Part shown: positions 24,538 through 33,557 of the stretch, piece after piece
Layout of the letters: each line of letters begins with the position of its first letter
Position numbering within the stretch: position 1 is the first letter of the stretch
Assembly (NCBI GenBank): GCA_937872465.1
Contig: CALMSR010000024.1
Location: forward strand, 27,883-91,882
From: an uncultured Paracoccaceae bacterium
GTDB taxonomy: Bacteria; Pseudomonadota; Alphaproteobacteria; Rhodobacterales; Rhodobacteraceae
DNA: 64,000 nt
Direction of reading: 5' to 3'
Notes under the pieces: generated by a model
Told to the model about the DNA's origin: nothing
What the model saw: the letters and a program-made list of their open reading frames with translations, nothing else
Database searches by the model: none
Made by a program: the position numbers and the translations under genes

Positions 24538-25932
24538 GGCTGTGTCCCCGGTGATGGTGTAGGAGGCCGCGCGCGGAGCCTTCGGCGTAGCGCAGCACGC
24601 GGCCGTGGGTGACGCTGGCGGTCATCGCCGATTTTCGAAGAAGGTTCGGGTTGCGCCCCCTTGAACCGAGAACGGAGACGACGATGACCGATGAGAGAAT
24701 GGCGCTGATCGAGCTGGTTGAGAAGCAGGCCGATGGTGATCTCGTGCGCGAGATGCTGGCCTTCGCGGCTGAGCGGATAATGGAGGCCGAGGTGGAGGTG
24801 CGGACGGGCGCGACCAAGGGCGCACGCACGCCGATGCGGGAGGTTCAGCGCAATGGATACCGCGACCGCGACTGGGATACCCGGGCGGGCAGGATTGCGC
24901 TGGAGATCCCGAAGTTGCGCAAGCTACTTCCCAAGCTTCCTCGAACCACGCCGCACCGCCGAGAAGGCGCTCGTGGCGATGATCCAGGAAGCTTATGTTC
25001 ACGGCATCTCGACGCGCTCGGTCGATGATCTGGTCAAGGCCATGGGCGCGGGTGGCATGTCCAAGAGCAGGTCAGCCGCCTCTGCGCCGAGATCGACGAG
25101 CGCGTGAACGCTTTTCTCTCCCGCCCGCTGGAGGGGGCGTGGCCCTATCTCTGGCTCGATGCCACCTACCTCAAAGTCCGTGAGAGCGGTCGGATCGTCA
25201 GCCGTGCCGTGATAGTGGCCGTGGCGGTCAACGAGGACGGCAAGCGCGACGTTCTGGGCGTCGCCACAGGCCCCTCCGAGGCCGAGACGTTCTGGACCGG
25301 CTTCCTGCGGTCTCTGGCCGACCGCGGCCTGCGCGGGGTGAAGCTGGTGATCGCCGACGACCGCAAGGGGCTCCGCGCAGCTGCCCGGCGGGTCTTCAAC
25401 GCCACCCACCAGAGATGCCGCGTTCACTGGATGCGAAACGCGCTGGCACATGCGCCGGCCAAGCAGCGCACGGCGGTGGCGGCGATGCTGAAGACGATCT
25501 TCGCCCAGGAAACCAAGGCCGACGCCGAGGCCCAATGGGAGGCCGTCGCCAACGCATTGCGCGAGAAGGTCGAAAAGCTCGGCGCCTTCATGGATGGCTC
25601 CCGCGATGACGTCCTCGCCTACATGGACTTCCCCGGCGAGCACCGCGCCCAGATCGCATCGACGAACCCACTTGAACGGGTGAACCGCGAGATCAAGCGG
25701 CGGGCCGACGTGATCGGCATCTTTCCCAACGACGACGCCATCATCCGCCTTGTCGCCGCGCTGATGCTGGAGACCAACGACGAATGGACCGTCGCGCGGC
25801 GCTACATGTCGCTTGAAACCCTCGCCCGCGTCACCGACAATCCAACCGTCAGGCTGCCCGCCGTGGCGACCTGATCAGCTTCGAACCTCTCCGAGGGTCG
25901 GCGATCTTACACCACGCCGTGGGACACTATCA
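24538..25932 (+). mobile_element. IS256-family insertion sequence, degenerate
   Basis: Imperfect terminal inverted repeats bound a frameshifted transposase: the left end 24539-24564 (GTGTCCC, then GGTGTA-GA) matches the complement of the right end 25905-25931 (TCTTACACC, then GGGACAC). Between them lies one broken transposase. A TTACACCAC stretch at 24466-24474, outside the left end, resembles the right end of another IS256-type element and suggests a second, lost copy. No target duplication was resolved by eye. Confidence 0.75.
24684..25874 (+). pseudogene. IS256-family transposase with two frameshifts
   Basis: Three frames together give an almost complete Mutator-type transposase. The first spans MTDERMALIELVEKQ to KLRKLLPKLP; the second gives FLEPRRTAEKALVAMIQEAY and STRSVDDLVKAMG; the third, from near 25,060, gives YLWLDATYLKVRESGR, CRVHWMRNALAHAP and STNPLERVNREIKRR. 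Shifts lie near 24,940 and 25,060. The catalytic Asp/Glu regions are present but not in one chain, so the copy is inactive unless frameshifting occurs. Confidence 0.85.
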
Positions 25933-26211
25933 CGCCAAACACGAAATAGTTGGAGGACGGCCACCACCGCACCCCCAAAGTCCGTATCTAACTTGGCCGC
26001 AAGATGAGGCGAATTTTCTTCGCAAAATCAATGGCCCGAACCTGTTGACCGTTTTCATGAAGTGAACAGGTTCGGAGAAGGACGGGCCAGAGAAACCCTC
26101 CTCAGCGCCTCGCGCTCGGATTGAGGTCAACAGACCATCGGCTACAACGTTCGAAAACAACAAGATTTTTCGACGGCGCGACCGAACGGAGAACGGGTTC
26201 GGTTAGGGAGC

Positions 26212-26286
26212 TGGCTGGGGCGGGAGGATTCGAACCTCCGAATGACGGTACCAAAAACCGTTGCCTTACCGCTTGGCGACGCCCCA
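26212..26286 (-). tRNA. tRNA-Gln (TTG)
   Basis: 75 bases with CCA encoded. The 7-bp acceptor stem TGGGGCG pairs with CGCCCCA, the anticodon loop is TTTTGGT within ACGGT/ACCGT, and the T arm GGAGG-TTCGAAT-CCTCC is standard. The gene marks the junction between the IS-rich accessory region on the left and conserved chromosomal genes on the right. The 280 bases before it show no feature. Confidence 0.95.
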
Positions 26287-26326
26287 AACGCGGGCCTTCT
26301 AGTAATTCGGCGGCGCCATCACAAGC

Positions 26327-27775
26327 TCAAAGGGCCTGGTCGTAGGCGCCGACGGAAGGCTCGGTGCGGATCAGGGCGTTGAGGTCGCCGAAGATGGCGC
26401 GCATCTGCGCCTCCGAGGCGAGGCTCTCGCAGACCACCACGAGATTGGGGGTGTTGGAGGAGGCGCGGATGAGCGCCCAGCCGCCGTCTGCGAGCCCGGC
26501 GCGGGCGCCGTTTACGGTCAGGACGCCGGTGATCTTCTGGCCGCCGAGGGTTCCGCCCCTGGCCGCCATGGCCTGCAGGCGCGCGGTCAGGCGTTCGACG
26601 ACGGCGTATTTCTCGCCGTCTGGACAGGCGGGCGAGAGCGTGGGCGTGATCCAGCTCGCGGGCAATGCGGCGACGAGATCGGCGAGGCTCCGGCGCGGGT
26701 TGCGGTCGAGGAGCCGGCAGACCTCGATCGCCGTGCGCAGCCCGCAATCGTAGCCCCGTCCCACTGGCGGGCCGAAGAAGGCATGGCCGGATTTCTCGAA
26801 TCCCGCCAGCGCGCCGGTGGCATGCAGCCGCCGCTTCATGTGGCTGTGGCCGGTCTTCCAGTATTCGGTATGCGCCCCGGCGGCGGCGAGCTCCGGGTCG
26901 GTGGCGAAGAGCCCGGTCGATTTCACGTCCACGACGAAGCGCGCGCCCGGATGGGTGCGCGCTAGGTCGCGGGCGAGCAGGAGGCCGATCTTGTCGGCGA
27001 AGATCTCGCGGCCCGCGCCGTCGACGATGCCGCAGCGATCGCCGTCGCCGTCGAGGCCGATGGCCAGATCGGCGCCGCTCTCGCGGACGGCATCGGCCAT
27101 GTCGTGCAGCATCTCGAGCGCTTCGGGATTGGGATTGTAATGCGGGAAGGTGGGATCGAGGGTGGTATGGCGCGGGATGACCTCGACGCCGATCCGGGCG
27201 AGGAGCTCCGGCGCGAAGGCGCCGGCGGTGCCGTTGCCGGTGGCGCAGACCGCGCGCAGCGGGCGCGACAGGCGCAGGTCCCCGGCGAGATCGGCGAGAT
27301 AGGCCTCGCGCAGGCCCTCGACGGGGCGGCGCGTGCCGCCGGGCCGCGATTCCACGGCACCCGAAAGCACGATGTCGCGCAGCTCTGCCATGTCCTCCGG
27401 CGCATGGGTGAGCGGGGCCTCGAAGCCCATCTTGACGCCGGTCCAGCCGTTGGGGTTGTGACTCGCGGTGACCATGGCCACGGCGGGCAGGCCGAGGTGG
27501 ATCTGGGCGAAATAGGCCATCGGGGTCAGGGCCAGGCCGATGTCCTGCACCGCGACCCCCGCCTCGATCAGCCCGGCGACGAGGGCCTCGGCGACCTCCG
27601 GCGAATAGCTGCGCAGGTCGTGGCCGACGGCGATCGCCGGATCGAGCCCGCGGCGGCGCATCTGGGTGCCGAGGCCGAGGCCGAGGAGGTGCATCCCGGC
27701 GCGGTCGATCTCTTCGGGATAGCGCCAGCGCGCATCGTATTCACGAAAACCCGAGGCTGCGATGCGTGCCGGCAT
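26327..27775 (-). CDS. Phosphomannomutase/phosphoglucomutase
   Basis: 482 residues from ATG 27775 (GGGAG upstream); an in-frame ATG at 27,799 overlaps kdsA. The alpha-D-phosphohexomutase signatures are complete: TASHNPNGWTGVKMG with the phosphoserine, DGDGDRCGIVD metal loop, GFEKSGHAFFG sugar loop and the C-terminal IRASSNTPNLVV phosphate loop. It interconverts mannose or glucose 6- and 1-phosphates for surface polysaccharides. It sits just downstream of kdsA, in keeping with envelope-sugar synthesis. Confidence 0.92.
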   Translation of the reverse strand: MPARIAASGFREYDARWRYPEEIDRAGMHLLGLGLGTQMRRRGLDPAIAVGHDLRSYSPEVAEALVAGLIEAGVAVQDIGLALTPMAYFAQIHLGLPAVAMVTASHNPNGWTGVKMGFEAPLTHAPEDMAELRDIVLSGAVESRPGGTRRPVEGLREAYLADLAGDLRLSRPLRAVCATGNGTAGAFAPELLARIGVEVIPRHTTLDPTFPHYNPNPEALEMLHDMADAVRESGADLAIGLDGDGDRCGIVDGAGREIFADKIGLLLARDLARTHPGARFVVDVKSTGLFATDPELAAAGAHTEYWKTGHSHMKRRLHATGALAGFEKSGHAFFGPPVGRGYDCGLRTAIEVCRLLDRNPRRSLADLVAALPASWITPTLSPACPDGEKYAVVERLTARLQAMAARGGTLGGQKITGVLTVNGARAGLADGGWALIRASSNTPNLVVVCESLASEAQMRAIFGDLNALIRTEPSVGAYDQAL

Positions 27776-27788
27776 GGCTCTGCTCCCG

Positions 27789-28631
27789 TCAGACGGCAAG
27801 GGGGCGGGACTTGGCGAGGCGGTCGAAGGCCATGAGATCGGCGATCAGCGCCGGCATGGCGTCGAGGAAGACCATGTTCGGCCCGTCGGAAGGCGCGTGG
27901 TCGGGGTCGGGATGGGTCTCGATGAAGACCGCGGCGACGCCGAGCGCCACGGCCGCCCTCGCCATGACCGGGGCGAATTCGCGCTGGCCGCCGGAGGAGC
28001 TTCCCTGGCCACCCGGCTGCTGGACCGAATGGGTCGCGTCCATCACCACCGGATAGCCGGTGCGCGCCATGACGGGCAGGCTGCGCATGTCCGCGACCAG
28101 GGCGTTGTAGCCGAAGCTCGCGCCGCGCTCGCAGAGCAGGATGCGGTCGTTGCCGGTGGAGGCGATCTTGGCCGCGACATGGGCCATGTCCCAGGGCGCG
28201 AGGAACTGGCCCTTCTTGACGTTGATCGCCGCGCCGGTCTTGCCGGCGGCGAGAAGCAGGTCGGTCTGGCGGCAGAGGAAGGCAGGGATCTGGAGCACGT
28301 CGACCGCCTCGGCAACTGGGGCGCAGTCTTCGGGAAGATGGACATCCGTCAGCACGGGGCAGCCGATGCGGGCGCGGACGGTGGCGAGCACCTCGAGCCC
28401 GGCATCGCGGCCCATGCCGCGCCTGGCGGCGAGCGCGGTGCGGTTGGCCTTGTCGTAGGAGGCCTTGAAGATGAAGCCGGCCCCGGCGGCGGCGCAGGCC
28501 TCCGCCAGCCTGCCCGCGATGGCGAGCGCATGATCGAGGCCCTCGAGCTGGCAGGGTCCGCCGATCAGGGTGAGGGGCGCCGCGTTCGAGACGCGGAGCT
28601 CGCCGATCGCTACGGTTCTGGCATCAGACAT
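27789..28631 (-). CDS. kdsA: 3-deoxy-8-phosphooctulonate (KDO-8-P) synthase
   Basis: 280 residues, the normal length. Diagnostic motifs include IGGPCQLEG, FIFKASYDKANRT, TDVHLPED, QIPAFLCRQTDLLLAAG and DATHSVQQPGG. It condenses phosphoenolpyruvate and arabinose 5-phosphate to KDO-8-phosphate in lipopolysaccharide core synthesis, in the cytoplasm. The downstream mutase starts 14 bases after its stop. The 241 bases between its start and the divergent glycosylase gene hold presumed promoters but no clear boxes. Confidence 0.95.
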   Translation of the reverse strand: MSDARTVAIGELRVSNAAPLTLIGGPCQLEGLDHALAIAGRLAEACAAAGAGFIFKASYDKANRTALAARRGMGRDAGLEVLATVRARIGCPVLTDVHLPEDCAPVAEAVDVLQIPAFLCRQTDLLLAAGKTGAAINVKKGQFLAPWDMAHVAAKIASTGNDRILLCERGASFGYNALVADMRSLPVMARTGYPVVMDATHSVQQPGGQGSSSGGQREFAPVMARAAVALGVAAVFIETHPDPDHAPSDGPNMVFLDAMPALIADLMAFDRLAKSRPLAV

Positions 28632-28872
28632 GGGGCAGGGATCCTAGGCGCAGACGCGCCTGCAGCGATAGCCCGGCGCGGCCGGGGCTGTAAAGCGTGC
28701 CGATCCCGTCCCATGCCGCCCGGGTGCCGCGGCGAGGCTCCGCCCGCCGGGCCCCCGCCTTGATCGCCGGGTGCCCGGTTGGTAGCCTCGCGGGCCCCGT
28801 TGCAGCGTTGCCGCGCCCGGACCCTGCGACGGGGCGGCTCCTGCGCGGAGCGACCTGGCGGAGGGAGGGGGC

Positions 28873-29496
28873 ATGGCGCCGACGGGGCTGGGCGGGGATG
28901 CGGTGGCGGAGATCGAGGCGAGGATTCGCGCCTGCCGGATCTGTGCGGAGGCCTTCGCGGCGACCGCCACGGCGCATGCGCCGCGGCCGGTGCCCTGGCT
29001 TTCGGCGGAAGCGCCGATCCTGATCGCCGGGCAGGCGCCCGGGGCCCGGGTCCATGCGCTCGGGCGGCCCTTCGACGATGCGTCGGGCGACCGGCTGCGG
29101 GACTGGATGGGGGTGGACCGCGCGGCCTTCTACGACCGGAGGCGCTTCGCGGTGCTGCCCATGGCCTTCTGCTTTCCCGGCTATGACGCGCAGAGCTCGG
29201 ACCTGCCGCCGCCGCGGGTCTGCGCGGAGACATGGCGCCGGGCGGCGCTGGCGGCGATGCCGGGGATCCGGCTGACGCTGCTGATCGGCGGCCATGCGCA
29301 GCGCTGGCACCTGGGGTCCGGCGCCAGGGCGGTGACCGCGACCGTGCGCGCCTGGCGGAGCTGGCCCGAGGGGGTGCTGCCGCTGCCGCATCCCTCCTGG
29401 CGCAACAGCGGCTGGCTGAAGCGCAATCCCTGGTTCGCGGCGGAGCTCGTGCCGGAGCTGCGCGCGAGGGTTTCCACGGCGCTCGCGCCGGGATAG
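28873..29496 (+). CDS. Uracil-DNA glycosylase superfamily protein
   Basis: 207 residues. The active-site loop PILIAGQAPGARVHALGRPFDD and the C-terminal PLPHPSWRNSGWLKRNPWF (HPS motif) match the family 4/5-like uracil-DNA glycosylase fold. Family-4 iron-sulfur cysteines are only partly present (CRICAEAF at the N-terminus), so this may be one of the less characterised subgroups. GGAGGGAGGGGGC lies upstream of the ATG. The SseB-family gene follows 10 bases later. Confidence 0.8.
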   Translation: MAPTGLGGDAVAEIEARIRACRICAEAFAATATAHAPRPVPWLSAEAPILIAGQAPGARVHALGRPFDDASGDRLRDWMGVDRAAFYDRRRFAVLPMAFCFPGYDAQSSDLPPPRVCAETWRRAALAAMPGIRLTLLIGGHAQRWHLGSGARAVTATVRAWRSWPEGVLPLPHPSWRNSGWLKRNPWFAAELVPELRARVSTALAPG

Positions 29497-29506
29497 GAGC
29501 TGCGCC

Positions 29507-30307
29507 ATGGAGACCCCGCTCGATCGCGCCTATCGCGCCCACGAGGCGATGCCGGAGGACGAACGGTTGCGGCTGCGCTTCCACGAGCGGCTTCTGGATG
29601 CGGAGCTCTTCCTGCTCCTGCGCGAGGAGGCGGCCGGCGGGAGGCTGAAGCCGGAGGTCTTCGCGCTGGAGACCGGGCCGGTGGCGCTGGTCTTCGACCG
29701 GGACGAGCGGCTGGCGGCGTTCCTGGAGGCACCCGCACCCTATGCGGCGCTCTCGGGGCGGCGGATCCTGGGGCTGCTGGCGGGGCAGGGGGTCGGGCTG
29801 GGGATCAATCTCGGCGTGGCGCCCTCCTCGGCGCTCCTGCCGGCGGCGGCGGTCGACTGGCTGGCGGCGATGGCGGCGGAGCCGCCCGTCCCGGGCGAGG
29901 GCATGCTGCGCGGCTTCGCGCCGCCGGGCCCGCTGCCCGCGGCGCTGATCGAGGCGCTGGGGATCAAGCTCGCGGCCATGGCGGCGCTGATCGGATCGGC
30001 GCATCTGGCGACGGCCCGGCATGGAGATGGCAGCGAGGGCATGCTGCTCGCGCTCACCGGCGTGCCGGAACCGGCGCGGGCCGAGGTGGCGGCGGCGGTG
30101 GCGGAGGCCCTGCGCTTCTCGGGCGCGGAAGCGGGGGCGCTCGACGTGACCTTCCCGGCGGAGGGCGGCGCGGCGGCCCGGGCGATCGCCGCGGCCGGCC
30201 GGCGGTTCGACCTGCCGCGGCGGGCGGAGGCGCCGGCCCCGGTGCGGCGCGGGCCGGGAAGCGATCCGGAGCGGCCGCCGATCCTGCGCCGGGGCACGCC
30301 TCAATAG
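29507..30307 (+). CDS. SseB-family protein
   Basis: 266 residues. DRAYRAHEAMPEDERLRLRFHERLLDAELFLLLRE, then VALVFDRDERLAAFLE, YAALSGRRIL and LGINLGVAPSSALLP match SseB-type proteins common in Rhodobacterales. The proline- and arginine-rich tail is low complexity. The function in non-pathogens is not established. Its stop overlaps the end of the convergent ghrA by 7 bases. Confidence 0.75.
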   Translation: METPLDRAYRAHEAMPEDERLRLRFHERLLDAELFLLLREEAAGGRLKPEVFALETGPVALVFDRDERLAAFLEAPAPYAALSGRRILGLLAGQGVGLGINLGVAPSSALLPAAAVDWLAAMAAEPPVPGEGMLRGFAPPGPLPAALIEALGIKLAAMAALIGSAHLATARHGDGSEGMLLALTGVPEPARAEVAAAVAEALRFSGAEAGALDVTFPAEGGAAARAIAAAGRRFDLPRRAEAPAPVRRGPGSDPERPPILRRGTPQ

Positions 30308-31293
30308 CCGCGGTCGCGGTCGACGAGATGCCGGAAGGGCAGGCCGCTCTCGCCCCGGCGGATGTTCTCGGCGATCGCGAGGGTGGCGGTCGCGGGCCGG
30401 GTCTCCGAGGCGATATGCGGCGTCACCGTCACCTTCGGATGCGCCCAGAAGGGATGTTCCGGGGGCAGGGGCTCGATGCGGAAGACGTCGAGCGTGGCAT
30501 GGGCGAGGTCGCCGCGGTCGAGGGCGGCGAGAAGGGCCGCGTCGTCGATCAGGCTGCCGCGGCCGGGATTGATCAGCACGGCGCCGCGCGGCAGCCGGGC
30601 GAGGCGGGCGGCGTCGAGCAGGTCCTCGGTCTCCGGGGTGGCGGGCAGGAGGGTGACGAGGATCTCGCTCGAGCCGAGCAGGGCGTCGAGCCCCGCCTCG
30701 CCGGACCGGGTGGCGACATGGGCGACCTCCTTCGGGCGGCGGCTCCAGCCTTCGGTGGCGAAGCCGAACCGCGCCAGCGCCGTGGCCACTGCGCCGCCGA
30801 TGGCGCCGAGGCCGAGCACGCCCACGCGCCGGTCGCGGGCGAGCGGCGGCACGATGCCGTTGCGCCAGATGCCATCCTGGCCGGCGAGATGCGCGTCGAG
30901 GCCGAGGTGGTGGCGCAGCACATGGCCGGTCACCCAGTCGATCATGCCGAGCGTCAGCCCCTCGTCGACCATGCGGCAGAGCGGCACGTTCAGGCTCGGG
31001 TCGCCGACGATGTCCTCCACGCCGGCCCAGAGGCTGAGCACGGCCTTGAGCCGGGTGAAGGGCGTGAAGTCGTCGACCGGGCCGCCGGGGCGATAGACCA
31101 CGTAGTCGAAGGTCCAGGGCCCCGCCGGATCGTCGGTGAGGTCGGCCTCGATCCCGGCCTCGGCCAGGGCGGCATAGAGATGCGGCCGCCAGAGCGGCCA
31201 GTGCTCGGGCGGCGCCGAGAAGAGGACGCGCGGCCGGCTCAGCGCCGCCTCCGGGCGAAGCGATTGTCTGCCGACCGCGCGGGCCAGCCGCAT
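30301..31293 (-). CDS. ghrA: Glyoxylate/hydroxypyruvate reductase A
   Basis: 330 residues from ATG 31293. The recognisable protein begins RVLFSAPPEHWPLWRP about 22 residues later, so the true start may be a non-ATG codon downstream. GVLGLGAIGGAVATAL is the NAD(P)-binding motif; LLPATPETEDLLD, INPGRGSLIDD and TPHIASETRP carry the catalytic Arg/Glu/His set of D-2-hydroxyacid dehydrogenases. It reduces glyoxylate and hydroxypyruvate. Confidence 0.88.
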   Translation of the reverse strand: MRLARAVGRQSLRPEAALSRPRVLFSAPPEHWPLWRPHLYAALAEAGIEADLTDDPAGPWTFDYVVYRPGGPVDDFTPFTRLKAVLSLWAGVEDIVGDPSLNVPLCRMVDEGLTLGMIDWVTGHVLRHHLGLDAHLAGQDGIWRNGIVPPLARDRRVGVLGLGAIGGAVATALARFGFATEGWSRRPKEVAHVATRSGEAGLDALLGSSEILVTLLPATPETEDLLDAARLARLPRGAVLINPGRGSLIDDAALLAALDRGDLAHATLDVFRIEPLPPEHPFWAHPKVTVTPHIASETRPATATLAIAENIRRGESGLPFRHLVDRDRGY

Positions 31294-31456
31294 CCGTGCG
31301 CGCGCGCACGAAAGGCCAAGTATCTGATATGAAACAATGTTCCACCCCGCGTTAACTCGATCGCAAGCAATCCTACCGTGCAATCGGGGCGATCAGAAGC
31401 CGAAATCCCGCAACGGGCGGATTTGGCATGGCGCGGGCGGGCCCGAGAAAGGCGAG

Positions 31457-31483
31457 ACCCCGTCGCCGGTGGAGCGACGGGGT
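31457..31483 (-). terminator. 10-bp hairpin after the H1-like gene
   Basis: ACCCCGTCGC pairs perfectly with GCGACGGGGT around a 7-base loop, 46 bases beyond the stop of the histone H1-like gene. On the minus strand the following bases are only mildly T-rich (CTCGCCTTTCTC), so termination strength is uncertain. It lies in the 235-base gap between that gene and ghrA. Confidence 0.55.
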
Positions 31484-31528
31484 CCCGTGTCCCGGAACCG
31501 GCGCGCGCGCCTGCGGCGCGCCGCGGGT

Positions 31529-31879
31529 TCAGTTGATGGCGCTGGCCGGCGCCTTGCTCCGGGCCGGGGCCTTGGCCACCATCGAGGCGGGCGCCTTGCC
31601 ATTGGCCATGGCGGGGATCCCGGTCCTGGCGCGGGCCTTGGCCGGCGTCCTGGCGGCGGTCTTCGCCGGCGCCTTGGCGGGCTTGGCAGCCTTCGCCGGC
31701 GCCTTGGCGGCCTTGGCGGGAGCCTTGGCCTTGGCCGCGGCCTTGGCCTTGGCCGGCGCCTTGGCCTTGGCGGCCTTCGCCTCCTTCTTCGGCGCCGCGC
31801 TCGCGGCGATCAGCTTGACGGTGGCCGCTTCGAGGGCCCGGATGCGGACCAGAAGGTCCTTCAGAGTCGGGGCGGGCAT
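31529..31879 (-). CDS. Histone H1-like Lys/Ala/Pro-rich protein
   Basis: 116 residues. The start at 31879 is chosen for the AGGAGGAG upstream. A short N-terminal helix (TLKDLLVRIRALEAATVKLIA) precedes a low-complexity tail of AKA/PAK repeats (about residues 35-100), like the C-terminus of eukaryotic H1 and bacterial Hc1-type proteins. DNA binding through the basic tail is the expected activity. The repeats at DNA level explain open frames on the other strand, which I do not count as genes. Confidence 0.75.
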   Translation of the reverse strand: MPAPTLKDLLVRIRALEAATVKLIAASAAPKKEAKAAKAKAPAKAKAAAKAKAPAKAAKAPAKAAKPAKAPAKTAARTPAKARARTGIPAMANGKAPASMVAKAPARSKAPASAIN

Positions 31880-32182
31880 GCGTGAACACTCCTCCTGAGA
31901 GCTGGTTTGTCTGCCGGCGGGATCGCGACCTGGCAGGCACGTTATTTGCCTCAAATGTTACTAAAGTATTGCCAAACAGGGTCTTTCAGTATTCGCGGCC
32001 GGAATGTGCCGGCGGCGCGACAAGCGGCGCAGGTCAACGAGGCGATCGAGCAAGACACGGGCGCGAGATCGGGGTGGATATTGCCGGAGCGCTGCGATGA
32101 TCTTTCTGCGAGCCCTTGTAGTCGGCAGGGATCTGTCCCGGACCTTGGGATAGCCACGGGGTGTATCGCGGCGGCGGTCGAG

Positions 32183-32310
32183 GCACGGCCTGCGCCTGCC
32201 TGGGCGGGCGCACGCGCAACCCGCGGGTCTTGGGGGGGGAAAGACCATGCGTTTCAGTTAGTTGCAACGCTGCGTGCGCCGGGCGGGGGGCAGGCAGGCG
32301 CAGGCCGTGC
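32183..32310. repeat. Long inverted repeat with G8 apical loop
   Basis: A perfect 20-bp inverted repeat (32183-32202 and 32291-32310) encloses 88 bases. Inside, GGCGCACGC and GCGTGCGCC can continue the stem imperfectly. At the centre GGTCTT pairs with AAGACC (32226-32231 / 32241-32246) around a loop of eight G and one A. Just downstream are two CACGGCCGTG palindromes. It fills most of the 453-base gap before rodA. It may be a MITE-like insertion, a terminator for rodA, or a structured RNA. Confidence 0.65.
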
Positions 32311-32408
32311 TGGCGCACGGCCGTGAAAATGGAGGTGGTGTAGCACACGGCCGTGTCCGGAAGTCCCGCACGGGACAGGGCGTCGGGGAGGCGTAGGGGC
32401 GGCTGCTC

Positions 32409-33557
32409 TCAGTCCCGCGCTTTCGGGCGGTGGACATGGGCGCTCTGGACGAGGCCGAAGGCCGCGAGAAGCACCAGCATCGCCGAGCCGCCGTAGGAGA
32501 CGAGCGGCAGCGGCACGCCCACCACCGGCATCAGCCCCATGACCATGCCCATGTTGACCGAGAAGAAGAGGAAGAAGGTCACCGCGATGCCGGCGGTCAG
32601 CAGCGCGCCGAAGCGGTCGCGGTTCGAGATCGCCGAGACGATGCAGAAGATGATGATCAGCGTGTAGAGCGCGAGCAGCGTCATGGTGCCGAGATAGCCG
32701 AATTCCTCGGCGAGCGTGGTGAAGATGAAATCGGTGTGCTTCTCGGGCAGGAAGTTGAGCCGGCTCTGGGTGCCCTGCATGTAGCCGCGCCCGGCGAGCC
32801 CGCCCGATCCCATGGCGATCTTGGCCTGGGTGATGTGATAGCCCGCGCCGAGCGGATCGGCGGAGGGGTCGAGGAAGGTGAAGATGCGGCGGAACTGGTA
32901 ATCCTCGAGCAATTGCCAGTCGGTGCCCTGGGATTTCAGCACCGTGGTGACAAGCCCGGCCCCGCCGGCCAGCGCCGCGGCGAAGTACCAGAGGCTGACG
33001 CCCGCGAGGAACATCACCGCGCCGCCGCCCATCAGCAGGAGCAGCGCCGTGCCGAGGTCGGGCTGCTTGAGCACCAGTGCCGTCGGCGCGAGGATCAGCA
33101 GGAGCGGCAGGATCACCCAGAGCGGCCGGGAGACCCTGGCCGGGTCGAGCCGGTCGTAATAGGCCGCGAGCGCCATGACGAGGGCGATCTTCATCAGCTC
33201 CGAGGGCTGGAGCTGGAAGAAGCCGAGGTCGATCCAGCGCTGCGCGCCCATGCCGATCTCGCCCATGATCTCCACGAGGATCAGCAGCGCGAAGGTGCCG
33301 AGATAGGCGAGGGGCGCGATCGCCCGCCAGAAGCGGATGTGGATCATGGCGATGCCGATCATCGCCGCGATGCCGATGCCGAAGCGGATCATCTGTGGCC
33401 GCGCCCAGGGCTGGAGCGCGCCGCCGGCCACGGAATAGAGCATCAGGAAGCCGGTGGCGGCCACCGCCGCGAGCAGCAGGATCAGCGCCCAGTTGAGCGC
33501 GAGCAGCTTGGCCACGCCGCGCGGGGTCGCGCCGCGGGCGCTGTCGAAGGCGCTCAT
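32409..33557 (-). CDS. rodA: Rod-shape SEDS peptidoglycan glycosyltransferase
   Basis: 382 residues with about ten membrane helices. SEDS motifs include AQRWIDLGFFQLQPSELMKIALV, VLKQPDLGTALLLL, EKHTDFIFTTLAEEFGYLG and VPLPLVSYGGSAML. It polymerises lipid II for the elongasome with PBP2. The ATG overlaps the mrdA stop (ATGA), and it is the last gene of mreB-mreC-mreD-mrdA-rodA. Confidence 0.95.
   Translation of the reverse strand: MSAFDSARGATPRGVAKLLALNWALILLLAAVAATGFLMLYSVAGGALQPWARPQMIRFGIGIAAMIGIAMIHIRFWRAIAPLAYLGTFALLILVEIMGEIGMGAQRWIDLGFFQLQPSELMKIALVMALAAYYDRLDPARVSRPLWVILPLLLILAPTALVLKQPDLGTALLLLMGGGAVMFLAGVSLWYFAAALAGGAGLVTTVLKSQGTDWQLLEDYQFRRIFTFLDPSADPLGAGYHITQAKIAMGSGGLAGRGYMQGTQSRLNFLPEKHTDFIFTTLAEEFGYLGTMTLLALYTLIIIFCIVSAISNRDRFGALLTAGIAVTFFLFFSVNMGMVMGLMPVVGVPLPLVSYGGSAMLVLLAAFGLVQSAHVHRPKARD

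Noticed and set aside
28610..31345. A 911-codon minus-strand frame across the glycosylase, SseB and ghrA genes
   Set aside because: It spans three genes in other frames and is a low-complexity Arg/Pro/Ala translation.
31529..31879. Overlapping plus-strand Ala/Gly-rich frames at the H1-like gene
   Set aside because: They arise from the repetitive AKA/PAK codons on the other strand and lack ribosome sites.
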